Part shown: positions 25,075 to 33,547 of the stretch, one piece after another | Numbering within the stretch: position 1 is the stretch's first letter | Layout of the letters: the number at the start of each line of letters is the position of its first letter | Origin: Clostridiales bacterium | GTDB taxonomy: Bacteria > Bacillota > Clostridia > Oscillospirales > Oscillospiraceae | NCBI GenBank assembly: GCA_004555655.1 | Contig: SFHJ01000018.1 | Location: forward strand, 25,018-89,017 | DNA: 64,000 bases | Direction of reading: 5' to 3' | Position numbers and translations under genes: made by a program | Notes under the pieces: generated by a model | Database searches by the model: none | What the model saw: the letters and a program-made list of their open reading frames with translations, nothing else | What the model was told of the DNA's origin: nothing

Positions 25075-25692
25075 CTCCATATCGATATGCCGCTGGATAC
25101 GGTTGATGATCATTTCCAGCGCGATAAGGTTCTTGCCGCCCTCGGGTACGATGAGATTGGCGTTCTTTTTACTTGGCTCGACGAACTGCTCGTGCATGGG
25201 CTTGACGGTCGCCATATACTGCTCGATGACGGAATCAATGCTTCTGCCGCGCTTTTTGACGTCGCGGCGGATACGCCTGCACAGACGCACGTCGGCGTCG
25301 GCGTCGACGAAGATTTTGATGTCCATCTCATTGCACAGCGCCTCGCTGGCAAAGATCAGAATGCCCTCGACCACGATGACGCGGCGCGGCTCGATGTGCA
25401 GCACCGCCTCGGCGCGGTTGTGGATGGTGTAATCATACGTCGGGCAGTCGATGGCCTGCCAGCTGCGCAGCTTTTTCAGGTGCTCGATCATCATGTCCGT
25501 GTCGAATGCGTCCGGGTGGTCATAGTTGAGCTTCGCGCGCTCTTCATACGTCAGCTCGTCGTGGCGCTTGTAGTAGTTGTCGTGGCTGAGGACCGTAATA
25601 TTGTCGCCGAACCGGTTGACGAGTGCCCTGACAAGTGTTGTTTTGCCGCTGCCGGAGCCGCCGGCAACGCCGATCACAATCATATCCGTCAT
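25072..25692 (-). CDS. udk: uridine/cytidine kinase
   Basis: Phosphorylates uridine and cytidine to the monophosphates. The 206-residue length is typical. P-loop GVAGGSGSGKTTL, acceptor-site DNYYKRHDELTYEERAKLNYDHPDAFD, and lid region RLCRRIRRDVKKRGR are present. It lies 21 nt after pdp. As the last gene of the nupOPQ-pdp-udk unit it gives direct salvage of imported nucleosides. The ribosome site AAGGAGAC precedes ATG 25692. Confidence 0.96.
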   Translation of the reverse strand: MTDMIVIGVAGGSGSGKTTLVRALVNRFGDNITVLSHDNYYKRHDELTYEERAKLNYDHPDAFDTDMMIEHLKKLRSWQAIDCPTYDYTIHNRAEAVLHIEPRRVIVVEGILIFASEALCNEMDIKIFVDADADVRLCRRIRRDVKKRGRSIDSVIEQYMATVKPMHEQFVEPSKKNANLIVPEGGKNLIALEMIINRIQRHIDME

Positions 25693-25713
25693 CTTTCTGT
25701 CTCCTTTGCGCGT

Positions 25714-27015
25714 TTATCGGACGATACCGTACACCAGCGGCTGCTTTTCGGGCTGCGCGTCGCCGAAGGTGATGGCGCGCAGGAAGACGCGTCCGCTATC
25801 CGGCAATGTATCTGCCTGATTCGTGTGCAAAACCGCCAGCGTCTGCCCCTCTTCGACGAAGTCCCCTGTCTTCTTCTGCAGCACGATACCGGCGGCAAAG
25901 TCGATGGAATCTTCCTTTGTCTTGCGGCCCGCGCCGAGAATCGCGGACGCCTCGCCGACCAGCTGCGTATCCATATGCTGAATATAGCCCGCGCGCGGCG
26001 CTTTGAGCTGATACTGCACGCTTGCCTGCGGCAGCTTTGTCACATCGTCCAGCACGGAAGCGTCGCCGCCCTGTGCGGCGATCCAGCGCTTCATCTGCGC
26101 AAATGCCGCGCCGGAGGCCACAGCCTCATCCACCTGCTGCTCGGCATATGCCAGCTCCCAGCCGTTGCAGAGCACAAGCATATTGCTCGCCAGCACACGG
26201 CAGACGCTGCGCAGATCCTCACAGCCGCGGCCCTGCAGCACCTGAGCCGCCTCAATCACCTCAAGGGCGTTGCCGATGTAGTTGCCGAGCGGAATGTCCA
26301 TATTGGTCATGACCGCCGTGACGTTCCGGCCGCAAGCCTTGCCAATGGCGACCATATTTTCGGCAAGCCTTCTGCCGTCTTCGAGCGTCTTCATAAACGC
26401 ACCGGAGCCGATCTTCACGTCCAGCACGATCGAGTGTGAGCCAGCCGCGAGCTTTTTGGACATGATTGACGACGTGATGAGCGGCAGAGAATCAATGGTG
26501 GCCGTCACATCGCGCAGGGCGTAGAGCTTTTTATCGGCGGGCGTGAGGTTGCCCGACTGGCCGATGACGGCCACGCCGACGTCCTCCACCTGCTGCATGA
26601 ATTCCTCTGCCGAGAGTGTGGTGCGGTAGCCGGGAATCGACTCGAGCTTATCGACCGTGCCGCCCGTGTGGCCCAGTCCCCGGCCCGACATCTTAGCCAT
26701 CTTGCCGCCGAGGCACGAGACGATGGGCGCGAGGATGAGCGTGGTTTTGTCGCCCACGCCGCCGGTGGAGTGCTTGTCGACCGACTTCGTGCCGAAGCGG
26801 CTGAGGTCGATGGTGTCGCCCGAGCGCATCATCGCGTCCGTCAGCACCGCGGTCTCATGGTCGGTCATGCCCTTGTAAAACACGGCCATGGCAAACGCAG
26901 ACATCTGATAGTCCGGAATCGAGCCGTGTGTAAAGCCTTCGATGATAAAGCGGATCTCGTCGTCGGCCAGAATGCCGCCGTCGCGCTTTTTTTCAATCAA
27001 ATCAACCATCCGCAT
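25714..27015 (-). CDS. pdp: pyrimidine-nucleoside phosphorylase
   Basis: Splits uridine, thymidine and deoxyuridine to base and (deoxy)ribose 1-phosphate. The 433-residue protein begins MRMVDLIEKKRDG and carries the phosphorylase signature SGRGLGHTGGTVDKLESIPGYRT in which the phosphate-binding KHSTGGVGDKT precedes. ATG 27015 is 8 nt after AGGAGGT; the ATG at 27021 is too close to it. The freed uracil and the uracil carried by UraA enter the same pool. Confidence 0.95.
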   Translation of the reverse strand: MRMVDLIEKKRDGGILADDEIRFIIEGFTHGSIPDYQMSAFAMAVFYKGMTDHETAVLTDAMMRSGDTIDLSRFGTKSVDKHSTGGVGDKTTLILAPIVSCLGGKMAKMSGRGLGHTGGTVDKLESIPGYRTTLSAEEFMQQVEDVGVAVIGQSGNLTPADKKLYALRDVTATIDSLPLITSSIMSKKLAAGSHSIVLDVKIGSGAFMKTLEDGRRLAENMVAIGKACGRNVTAVMTNMDIPLGNYIGNALEVIEAAQVLQGRGCEDLRSVCRVLASNMLVLCNGWELAYAEQQVDEAVASGAAFAQMKRWIAAQGGDASVLDDVTKLPQASVQYQLKAPRAGYIQHMDTQLVGEASAILGAGRKTKEDSIDFAAGIVLQKKTGDFVEEGQTLAVLHTNQADTLPDSGRVFLRAITFGDAQPEKQPLVYGIVR

Positions 27016-27049
27016 GGTCATTACCTCCTAAAGCAATTTGTATGCCGCA

Positions 27050-27117
27050 GCCAGAAAAGCCTCGTAGAGTTTGCAGCGCGCAGCTCTTGCCGGAAAGGCC
27101 GCCGGCTTTTTCCGACA
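27050..27117 (-). repeat. dispersed intergenic repeat, divergent copy D
   Basis: Read on the minus strand it begins TGTCGGAAAAAGCC and ends AAACTCTACGAGGCTTTTC, matching the left and right ends of copy B, but the GTATTTTTCCCGACG core is missing. It lies just after the nupQ gene and its stem-loop and is oriented with nupQ transcription. Confidence 0.55.
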
Positions 27118-27121
27118 ATTT

Positions 27122-27152
27122 CTGCGCCCAAAGGCAGGGCCTTTGGGCGCAG
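27122..27152 (-). terminator. stem-loop after nupQ
   Basis: A 14-bp perfect stem (27122-27135 with 27139-27152) without a good T tract. It probably attenuates between nupQ and pdp. Confidence 0.5.
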
Positions 27153-27164
27153 TGCCGGTTTGTG

Positions 27165-28085
27165 TTATCTCTGTCCCTTGTCGTAGGGGATGCCCTCTGC
27201 CTTCGGCGCGCGCGAACGCTTGGAGGTGAAGGCGAGGATAATCATGGACGCCGCAAACGGCATCATGTTGTACAGCTCCTTTGTCAGATGCAGGGCGTTG
27301 AGCCAACTGATGGAGTCGTAGATATTGGCAAGCGATTTGAAAATGGCGAAGAAGATGGCCGCCAGCGCGATCCTGCCCGGCTTCCACTGGCCGAAGATCA
27401 TAACCGCCAGGGCAAGGAAGCCCATGCCGGCCACGCCGACTTCAAAGTTCCACACCTGAACGGCGGGCACGATGTAGGCAAAGCCGCCGATACCGGCGAG
27501 GAAGCCCGAGATCAGAACGCCCGACCAGCGCATTTTGTAAACATTGATACCGACGGAGTCAGCCGCCTGCGGGTGCTCGCCGCACGCCTGCAGCCGCAGG
27601 CCGAAGCGGGTCTTGTAGAGCACAACGATGGATAAAATCAGCAGCACGATGCCGATGAACAGAAACACATTGACCGTGAGGCCGCCGATCTGGAACATGA
27701 ACGGGGTGTTATCGTAGCTGAGCTTGGCGGACTGGCTGCCGTTGAAGCGCTTGGCCACAACCATGGCGATGGCCGTGGACAGCAGGTTCAGCGCCGTGCC
27801 GCCGATGGTCTGGTCGGCCTTGAGGTTGATGGCTGAGAACGCCAGCAGCGCCGAGTAGATCACGCCCGCCACGGCAGCCGCGGCGATGGAAAGCGCGACC
27901 TTCCACACTGGCAGCGTATCGGCCGGCAGGAGGTTGAGAACCAGAATGCCCATCAGGCCGCCGATGACCATGATGCCCTCAAGGGCGAGGTTGATGACGC
28001 CGGAATGCTCGGAGAAGCAGCCGCCCAGCGCGACCAGCATCAGAACGGTCGCAGACAGCAGCGCATATTTCAGCATCAGAAACAT
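27165..28085 (-). CDS. nupQ: nucleoside ABC transporter permease, BMP family (NupQ-like)
   Basis: A 306-residue permease with about nine hydrophobic segments. It shows the BPD_transp_2 pattern of BMP-type importers (GCFSEHSGVINLALEGIMVIGGLMG at the N-terminus). In Bacillus subtilis NupQ pairs with NupP to import guanosine and other nucleosides. Here the adjacent pdp and udk point to pyrimidine nucleosides. The start codon lies 2 nt before the end of nupP, with ribosome site AAGGAGC. Confidence 0.9.
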   Translation of the reverse strand: MFLMLKYALLSATVLMLVALGGCFSEHSGVINLALEGIMVIGGLMGILVLNLLPADTLPVWKVALSIAAAAVAGVIYSALLAFSAINLKADQTIGGTALNLLSTAIAMVVAKRFNGSQSAKLSYDNTPFMFQIGGLTVNVFLFIGIVLLILSIVVLYKTRFGLRLQACGEHPQAADSVGINVYKMRWSGVLISGFLAGIGGFAYIVPAVQVWNFEVGVAGMGFLALAVMIFGQWKPGRIALAAIFFAIFKSLANIYDSISWLNALHLTKELYNMMPFAASMIILAFTSKRSRAPKAEGIPYDKGQR

Positions 28086-28087
28086 TC

Positions 28088-29269
28088 TTACTCACGCTCC
28101 TTTCCGTCGTTTGCAGCAGGGCCGGCCGCTGGCGCATCCGGTTTCAGCTGCGCCTTTGCAGGCGCGGGCTTTTCCTTCTTCCTGCCGGTCAGCAGGTTGC
28201 GGATCATATTGCGGAACAGCAGCGAGAACGCACACAGGTAGATGATGATGCCGGAGATGATATCCGCGATCTCAGGCGGGAACAGCGACGCGTTCATCAG
28301 GCCGCCGCCGGTGGTGATGTGGGAGATGAACAGCGCCGAGAAGATCGCGCCGATCGGGTTCGACGACGCCAGCAGCGCCACCGAGATGCCGTCAAATCCC
28401 TCGCTCGGCAGTGCCGTGGAATCGCCGGGAATCCACTGCGCCGCACCGGACAGATAGAACAGTCCGGCGCCGAAGCCCGCCAGCGCGCCGGCAATGAGCA
28501 TGGACAAGATGATGTTGCGCCGCTCGTTGATGCCGGCATACTTGGCCGCGTTGCGGTTGCTGCCGCAGGCCTTGAGCTCATAGCCGAAGGTGGTCTTGTT
28601 GAGAATGATGTACAAAATCACGGCCACGATGATGGCCAGGAAAATCGCGATGGTGCAGGACTTGTAGCCAAAGCTCTCGGCCAGGTCCCAGCCGAAGATC
28701 TTCGACGGGATGAGCGAGCCGCCCGTGACCGGGAAGGTCTTGGCCTGCTTGGCATTGTACATTGCGCCCGAGCCGCGGCCATACATGATGGTGTTGCAGC
28801 CATACAGGCCGATCCAGTTGAACATGATGGAGGTGATGACCTCGTTGACGTTGAGATACGCCTTGAAGATGCCGGGAATCGCGCCCCAGACGGCGCCGAA
28901 CAGCGTCGCCATGAGCAGGCACACATACCACGGCGCATGCAGCAGGATCGCAAAGATCAGGCCGCCGAACGCGCCCAGCGTATACTGGCCCGAGGCGCCG
29001 ATGTTAAACAGGCCCGTCTTGAACGCGAACGCGACGGAAAGGCCGCACATGATTAACGGCGCGGCCGTGACGATCTCCTTGCCGATGCCGGAGGGCATCA
29101 TGTAGAAGCCGCCGAGCAGGATCTGCCGGAAACCGTCGGAATATGCCTTCTCACCGCCGAGCAGCAGCAGCACCACAAAGCCCACCACGAGGCCGATGAT
29201 GATGCAGATGATGCTCGAGAGCAGCGACACGAAGCCGGCCGATGTAAAGAACGACTGTTTTTTCTCCAT
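28088..29269 (-). CDS. nupP: nucleoside ABC transporter permease, BMP family (NupP-like)
   Basis: A 393-residue permease with an N-terminal extension and about eight to ten helices. It contains the family motifs FKTGLFNIGASGQYTLGAF and LNVNEVITSIMFNWIGLY. The charged C-terminal tail (RKKEKPAPAKAQLKP) is cytoplasmic. ATG 29269 follows AAGGAGGCCTTACA, and the nupO stop lies inside that ribosome site, so the two are translationally coupled. Confidence 0.9.
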   Translation of the reverse strand: MEKKQSFFTSAGFVSLLSSIICIIIGLVVGFVVLLLLGGEKAYSDGFRQILLGGFYMMPSGIGKEIVTAAPLIMCGLSVAFAFKTGLFNIGASGQYTLGAFGGLIFAILLHAPWYVCLLMATLFGAVWGAIPGIFKAYLNVNEVITSIMFNWIGLYGCNTIMYGRGSGAMYNAKQAKTFPVTGGSLIPSKIFGWDLAESFGYKSCTIAIFLAIIVAVILYIILNKTTFGYELKACGSNRNAAKYAGINERRNIILSMLIAGALAGFGAGLFYLSGAAQWIPGDSTALPSEGFDGISVALLASSNPIGAIFSALFISHITTGGGLMNASLFPPEIADIISGIIIYLCAFSLLFRNMIRNLLTGRKKEKPAPAKAQLKPDAPAAGPAANDGKERE

Positions 29270-29281
29270 TGTAAGGCCTCC

Positions 29282-30808
29282 TTACATTCTCTTTGCGCCG
29301 GCCATGTAGAGACCCAGCTCTTCGACCGTGACGTTTTTGGGGTCGAATTCGCCGACGATCTCGCCCTCGTACATGACGAGGATGCGGTCGGAGACGTTCA
29401 TGACCTCGTCAAGCTCGAGCGAGACCAGCAGCACCGCCTTGTTCTCGTCGCGCTGGGCAACGAGCTGCTTGTGGATGTACTCGATGGCGCCGACGTCAAG
29501 TCCGCGCGTCGGCTGCACGGCGACGAGCAGCTCCGGCTCCTTGTCAATCTCGCGCGCGACGATGGCCTTCTGCTGATTGCCGCCGGACATGCTGCGCGCG
29601 ATGGTGACCGAGCCCTGGCCCGAGCGCACGTCGTACTGCTCGATGAGCTTGTCGGAATATTCGCGCACGGCGTCAAATTTGATGAAGCCGCCCTTCTGGA
29701 ACTGCGGCTGCCAGTAGCGCTGCAGCACCATATTCTGCTCGAGCGTGAAATCGAGCACGAGGCCGTGCTTGTGCCGGTCCTCGGGGATATGGCTCATGCC
29801 GTCTTTCGAGCGCTGGCGGATGCTGGCCCTGGAGATGTCCCTGCCGCAGAGGGTGATCGAGCCGGCCGACTGCCGTTCAAGGCCTGTGAGCGCGTGGACA
29901 AATTCCGTCTGGCCGTTGCCCTCGATACCGGCAAGGCAGACGATCTCGCCGCGGCGCACCTGCAGCGACACGTCCTTGACGGCGTTGTTCTTGTGGAGCT
30001 TCGACGGCACGGTCAGCCCCTGCACATCCAGAACCACCTCGCCGGGCGTCCGGTCCTGCTTGTCGACCTTGAAATTGACCTGGCGGCCGACCATCATGGA
30101 CGACAATTCCTCCATGCTTGTTTCGCTTGTGTTGACGGTGCCGATACACTTGCCCTTGCGCAGGACGGTGCAGCGGTCGGCCACGGCCATAATTTCGGCC
30201 AGCTTGTGCGAAATGAAGAGGATGGACTTGCCCTCGGCGGCGAGATTCTTCATGATCTGCATCAGTTCGTCGATCTCCTGCGGGGTGAGCACTGCCGTAG
30301 GCTCGTCAAAGATCAGAATCTCGTTGTCGCGGTAGAGCATCTTGAGAATTTCCGTTCTCTGCTGCATGCCGACCGAGATATCCTCGACCCTGGCGTCGGG
30401 GTCGACGCGCAGGCCGTACTTTTCAGACAGCGCAACGACCTTTTCGCGCGCCTGCTTCTTTTGCAAAAAGCCCGCCTTGCTGGGCTCGACGCCCAGGATG
30501 ATGTTATCAAGCACCGTAAAGCACTCGACCAGCTTGAAGTGCTGGTGCACCATGCCGATGTTGAGGTCGTTCGCGTCGTTCGGGTCGTTGATCTTCACGA
30601 CCTCGCCGTTTTTCTTGATGATGCCCTGCTCCGGCTGATACAGGCCAAACAACACGCTCATCAGCGTCGATTTGCCCGCGCCGTTCTCTCCCAACAGCGC
30701 ATGGACTTCGCCGCGCCGCAGCTGCAGCGTGATATCGTCATTTGCTTTGATGCCGGGGAATTCCTTCGTGATATGCAGCATCTCAATGACATATTCGGAC
30801 TCCGCCAA
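29282..30808 (-). CDS. nupO: nucleoside ABC transporter ATPase, double NBD (NupO-like)
   Basis: About 508 residues with two ATP-binding domains. NBD1 has Walker A GENGAGKST and Walker B ILIFDEPTAVL; NBD2 has the degenerate Walker A (GIEGNGQTEF) and signature SMSGGNQQKAI usual for this family. The best start is TTG 30808, seven nt after AAGGAGT; the GTG codons at 30817 and 30814 overlap the ribosome site. First gene of the operon. The BMP lipoprotein gene expected for this transporter type is not in the unit. Confidence 0.92.
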   Translation of the reverse strand: MAESEYVIEMLHITKEFPGIKANDDITLQLRRGEVHALLGENGAGKSTLMSVLFGLYQPEQGIIKKNGEVVKINDPNDANDLNIGMVHQHFKLVECFTVLDNIILGVEPSKAGFLQKKQAREKVVALSEKYGLRVDPDARVEDISVGMQQRTEILKMLYRDNEILIFDEPTAVLTPQEIDELMQIMKNLAAEGKSILFISHKLAEIMAVADRCTVLRKGKCIGTVNTSETSMEELSSMMVGRQVNFKVDKQDRTPGEVVLDVQGLTVPSKLHKNNAVKDVSLQVRRGEIVCLAGIEGNGQTEFVHALTGLERQSAGSITLCGRDISRASIRQRSKDGMSHIPEDRHKHGLVLDFTLEQNMVLQRYWQPQFQKGGFIKFDAVREYSDKLIEQYDVRSGQGSVTIARSMSGGNQQKAIVAREIDKEPELLVAVQPTRGLDVGAIEYIHKQLVAQRDENKAVLLVSLELDEVMNVSDRILVMYEGEIVGEFDPKNVTVEELGLYMAGAKRM

Positions 30809-30851
30809 TCTCACCACTCCTTACTCCGCTGTTGCAGCGGCTATTTTGTCT

Positions 30852-30880
30852 ATTATACCGTATCCGGCCGGTTTTTTCCA
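30852..30880 (-). promoter_or_regulatory. promoter of the nupOPQ-pdp-udk operon
   Basis: Minus-strand TGGAAA (30875-30880), 17 nt, TATAAT (30852-30857). Confidence 0.65.
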
Positions 30881-30973
30881 GCACGAACGCCGACTTTCTT
30901 CTGTGAAAGCCTACAAAAAATGCAGAATATTTTTGTAAGGAACTTGCATTTTTCAGCGGCCGGGCAAACGGAA

Positions 30974-30993
30974 AGAGCGGCCGGAGCCGCTCT
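30974..30993 (-). terminator. distal copy of the selD-operon terminator stem-loop
   Basis: Perfect palindrome AGAGCGGC-CGGA-GCCGCTCT. Read on the minus strand it is followed by TTTCC. An identical 20-bp copy lies at 31115-31134 on the other side of repeat copy B. Confidence 0.6.
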
Positions 30994-30998
30994 CAGCG

Positions 30999-31109
30999 TG
31001 TCGAAAAAGCCTCGCAGAGTTTCGCGCCCGCAGGCGCGAAAGACATGTGGATCATTTTTCCCGGCGGCGTGTACGTCGGGAAAAATACACTCAAAGGAGT
31101 TTTTCGACA
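30999..31109 (-). repeat. dispersed intergenic repeat, copy B (complete 111-bp form)
   Basis: Bounded by inverted ends: TGTCGAAAAA at one side and its complement TTTTTCGACA at the other. Read on the minus strand it holds TGTCGAAAAACTCC, the core (31057-31088), a GCGCCTGC-GGGCGC hairpin and CTCTGCGAGGC before the right end. It encodes nothing. Five bases out on each side is an identical 20-bp palindrome (30974-30993, 31115-31134). Confidence 0.85.
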
Positions 31110-31114
31110 GCCTC

Positions 31115-31134
31115 AGAGCGGCCGGAGCCGCTCT
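31115..31134 (-). terminator. proximal copy of the selD-operon terminator stem-loop
   Basis: Identical to 30974-30993 and one base beyond the stop codon of the 48-residue gene. It is no longer followed by T residues because the repeat begins 5 nt away. Confidence 0.55.
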
Positions 31135-31135
31135 T

Positions 31136-31282
31136 TCAGAGATCGTCTGCATCCTGAACCGGCGTTTCGTACTCCTCCGCCGGTTTTCCCGTCCAACTGC
31201 CGAGTGGGTCTGTGAAGCTGCTTCCTTCTTCCAGCATCTGCTCCACAGGGCCGGGTTGCGGATCTTTCTGGCGTTTTTTCAT
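31136..31282 (-). CDS. small conserved-type acidic protein, 48 residues
   Basis: MKKRQKDPQP... to ...PVQDADDL, 48 residues, too short to be obvious. A strong AGGAGGTG ribosome site six bases before ATG 31282 supports translation. The sequence is hydrophilic, with a central DPLGSWTG and an acidic end resembling small uncharacterised proteins (DPxGSYTGxP...QDADDL) that I recall from other clostridia. It is the last gene of the yqeC-yqeB-selD unit. Function unknown. Confidence 0.65.
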   Translation of the reverse strand: MKKRQKDPQPGPVEQMLEEGSSFTDPLGSWTGKPAEEYETPVQDADDL

Positions 31283-31340
31283 GGCGCACCTCCTGCAAAG
31301 ATTCAGCAGTAGTATGCGCAAACCCGCGAAGATGATTCTG

Positions 31341-31670
31341 CTAATGCCGGTGCGGCCCCGTGTGGCCGCACACGCGCTTTTGATACGGCTGCGGCGCGGC
31401 CGTTTCCGGCAGCGCGGCACACAGCGCGGCATGGTCCGGATGCCGGGCGGGCACCAGCACCGCATATTGTCTTCCCATCAGGCTGTCGGGGCCGGTGAAG
31501 CATAGCGCATCTTCCTCTTTTCCGTCCAAGGGTACGCCCGTCACGCGGCAGACCGATATCAGCTCGCCAATTTCAAAAAAGATCATCGTGCGCCTGTCAC
31601 AGAACAGCGCAATCGCCGCGCCATCCAATATACGCGCGCTGTCCTCATGCTGCAGAATATATTCCTCCAT
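31341..31670 (-). CDS. hypothetical protein, 109 residues, in selenium cluster
   Basis: ATG 31670 follows AGAGGTGCGCG and lies 11 nt after selD, so it is part of the operon. The protein looks like a compact alpha/beta domain (EEYILQHEDSARILDGAAIALF, FFEIGELISVCRVTGVPLDG) with a basic, histidine-containing tail. I do not recognise the family. Location suggests a role linked to selenium or molybdenum hydroxylases, which is inference only. The frame runs on upstream, but that part is antisense to selD coding. Confidence 0.6.
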   Translation of the reverse strand: MEEYILQHEDSARILDGAAIALFCDRRTMIFFEIGELISVCRVTGVPLDGKEEDALCFTGPDSLMGRQYAVLVPARHPDHAALCAALPETAAPQPYQKRVCGHTGPHRH

Positions 31671-31680
31671 CGCGCACCTC

Positions 31681-32721
31681 TTACACAAGGCGGATGCGCG
31701 CGCCGGACGTATATTCGAGCAGCCGGCCGATGCGCTGCGCGCAGGGGACGCTCTTTTCCAGCGCTTTTTGCAGTTCATCCGCGTCTTCAGGGTCGACGGC
31801 AATAAGCAGTCCGCCAGCCGTCTGCGGGTCGTACAGAAGATCCTGCACCGCAAGGTCCACCCCGCCCGGCTCGACGCTGGCTTCGGCAAAGCTGCGGTTC
31901 CGGTAGAGGCCCGCGGGCAGCACGCCCATCTGCGCAAGCTCCAGCACCTCAGGCAGGAATGCGACGCGCTTTGTGTCGATCTCGGCGGCAAGGCCGCTGC
32001 CCTGCGCCATCTCGAGCGCGTGGCCGAGCAGGCTGAAGCCCGTCACGTCGGTGCACGCGTGCACGCGGTATTGCATCATCGCGTCGCGCGCGCCCTTATT
32101 GAGCGTGGTCATGAGCTGTACGGCATATTTTCTCGTTTCCCCGGACACGAGTCCCGCGCGTGCGGCGGTGGTCACCACACCGATGCCGAGCGGCTTTGTG
32201 AGAAACAGCACGTCGCCCGCCTTTGCCCCGGAATTGGTGAGAATTCTGCCGGGATGGGCAAAGCCCGTCACGGCGAGGCCGTACTTCGGTTCGTCGTCGT
32301 GGATCGAGTGGCCGCCCGTGATGAGCGCGCCGGCCTCGTAGACCTTGTCATAGCCGCCGCGCAGCATCGCGTGCACGGCCTCGCGCGGCATGGACTCGGG
32401 CACGGCCATGATGTTCAGGCACAGCCTGGGCTCGGCGCCCATCGCGTAGATATCCGACAGCGCGTTCGTCGCTGCGATCTGGCCAAAGGTATACGGGTCG
32501 TCGTCGATGGGCGGGAAAAAATCCACCGTCTGCACAATGGCGAGCTCATCCGTGAGCTTGTAGACCGACGCGTCGTCACTCTTGTCAAAGCCCACGATGA
32601 GGTTGGGGTCGTGGTGCACGCGGATGCCCTCCAAAAGCTGGCTGAGCACGCCCGCGCCCACCTTCGCGCCGCACCCGGCGCATTTGGAGAGCTTCGTCAG
32701 TTTGACTTCCTGTTCCGCCAT
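31681..32721 (-). CDS. selD: selenophosphate synthetase
   Basis: Makes selenophosphate from selenide and ATP. The 346-residue protein has catalytic C17 and K20 in CAGCGAK; the position sometimes occupied by selenocysteine is cysteine here. The AIRS-family segments GFDKSDDASVY and DIYAMGAEP are present, with glycine-rich ITGGHSIHDDEPKYG. ATG 32721 follows GGGAGGTAACA and is 4 nt after yqeB. No selA, selB or tRNA-Sec is in the window, so the selenium could serve the labile selenium cofactor of molybdenum hydroxylases. Confidence 0.96.
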   Translation of the reverse strand: MAEQEVKLTKLSKCAGCGAKVGAGVLSQLLEGIRVHHDPNLIVGFDKSDDASVYKLTDELAIVQTVDFFPPIDDDPYTFGQIAATNALSDIYAMGAEPRLCLNIMAVPESMPREAVHAMLRGGYDKVYEAGALITGGHSIHDDEPKYGLAVTGFAHPGRILTNSGAKAGDVLFLTKPLGIGVVTTAARAGLVSGETRKYAVQLMTTLNKGARDAMMQYRVHACTDVTGFSLLGHALEMAQGSGLAAEIDTKRVAFLPEVLELAQMGVLPAGLYRNRSFAEASVEPGGVDLAVQDLLYDPQTAGGLLIAVDPEDADELQKALEKSVPCAQRIGRLLEYTSGARIRLV

Positions 32722-32725
32722 GTTG

Positions 32726-33547
32726 TTACCTCCCAAGCAGGTTTTGTCCGTGCACACCGCGCAGAACGCCCGTATATTCCAATATCGCCTGCAATACGCC
32801 GCCGCCGATGGCGATGGCCTTGTCGGACGCGGTGTAGCACGCTGAAATATCGCCGCGCGGGTCCACGTCGCCGGACTTCATCCCCTTGTGAACCGGCGTT
32901 CCGTCGGGAAGAATCCCGCGCAAAACACCCGCGATGGTGCATACCATGGGCTTGCCATTCACCGTGCCCGCCACGTCGCCGGGCTCGACTGCTGCGCCGA
33001 TCTCCAGCCTCTGGCAGAATACCCCGTCATCCGGCGCGCGCAGCACGCGCTCGCCCGCAAAGCCGCCGATGAGCCCGGGAATGTTGGTGTTGGGAAGCGC
33101 CTGGCCTTCACGGATGACCCGGCCCAGCGTGTGTCCGCGCATCGTCTCGACCACCGCGTGGCAGTCCTGCCCCGCCGTAAAGCCCGGCCCCACGCCGATG
33201 ACAAGCGGCGCGTCGGTGATCTTCGTGCCAAGATTGCGCTTGGCCAGAATCGCGTCCACCAGCGCGTCGGGCCGCAGCCATGTAATGCACCCGGCCCCGG
33301 GGTCTGCCAGCACAGGAATCTTTCCTTCATCCAGCGCAGCGCACACGCCGTATTTTGTCTGCACACGCACGGCCGTCACGTCCTCAACCGTCGTCTGGCC
33401 GAAGCGCAGTGCCTGCGAAAACGACACTGTGCGGCGGATGGCCGTGGGCTGCGGCAGGTCGGTCATGACGACTGAAAAGCCCGACCGGAACAGCCGCAGC
33501 GCAATCCCGGACGCGAGGTCGCCCGCACCGCGAATCAGTACAAGCAT
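32726..33547 (-). CDS. yqeB: selenium-dependent molybdenum hydroxylase maturation protein YqeB
   Basis: A 273-residue protein beginning with the dinucleotide-type motif LVLIRGAGDLASGIALRLF. Conserved segments ADPGAGCITWLRPDALVDAILAKRN and GVGPGFTAGQDCHAVVET follow. YqeB and YqeC mark genomes with selenium-dependent molybdenum hydroxylases such as xanthine dehydrogenase. The hydroxylase is not in this window. It overlaps yqeC by 13 nt and is 4 nt before selD. Start 33547 follows AAGGGGTGG. Confidence 0.92.
   Translation of the reverse strand: MLVLIRGAGDLASGIALRLFRSGFSVVMTDLPQPTAIRRTVSFSQALRFGQTTVEDVTAVRVQTKYGVCAALDEGKIPVLADPGAGCITWLRPDALVDAILAKRNLGTKITDAPLVIGVGPGFTAGQDCHAVVETMRGHTLGRVIREGQALPNTNIPGLIGGFAGERVLRAPDDGVFCQRLEIGAAVEPGDVAGTVNGKPMVCTIAGVLRGILPDGTPVHKGMKSGDVDPRGDISACYTASDKAIAIGGGVLQAILEYTGVLRGVHGQNLLGR

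Noticed and set aside
30999..31109. An insertion sequence or group II intron remnant
   Set aside because: At 111 bp it has no transposase, reverse transcriptase or intron domain V, so it is described only as a non-coding inverted-repeat element.
31681..32721. selD as a selenoprotein with in-frame UGA
   Set aside because: The catalytic position is a normal cysteine codon (C17) and the frame contains no internal UGA.
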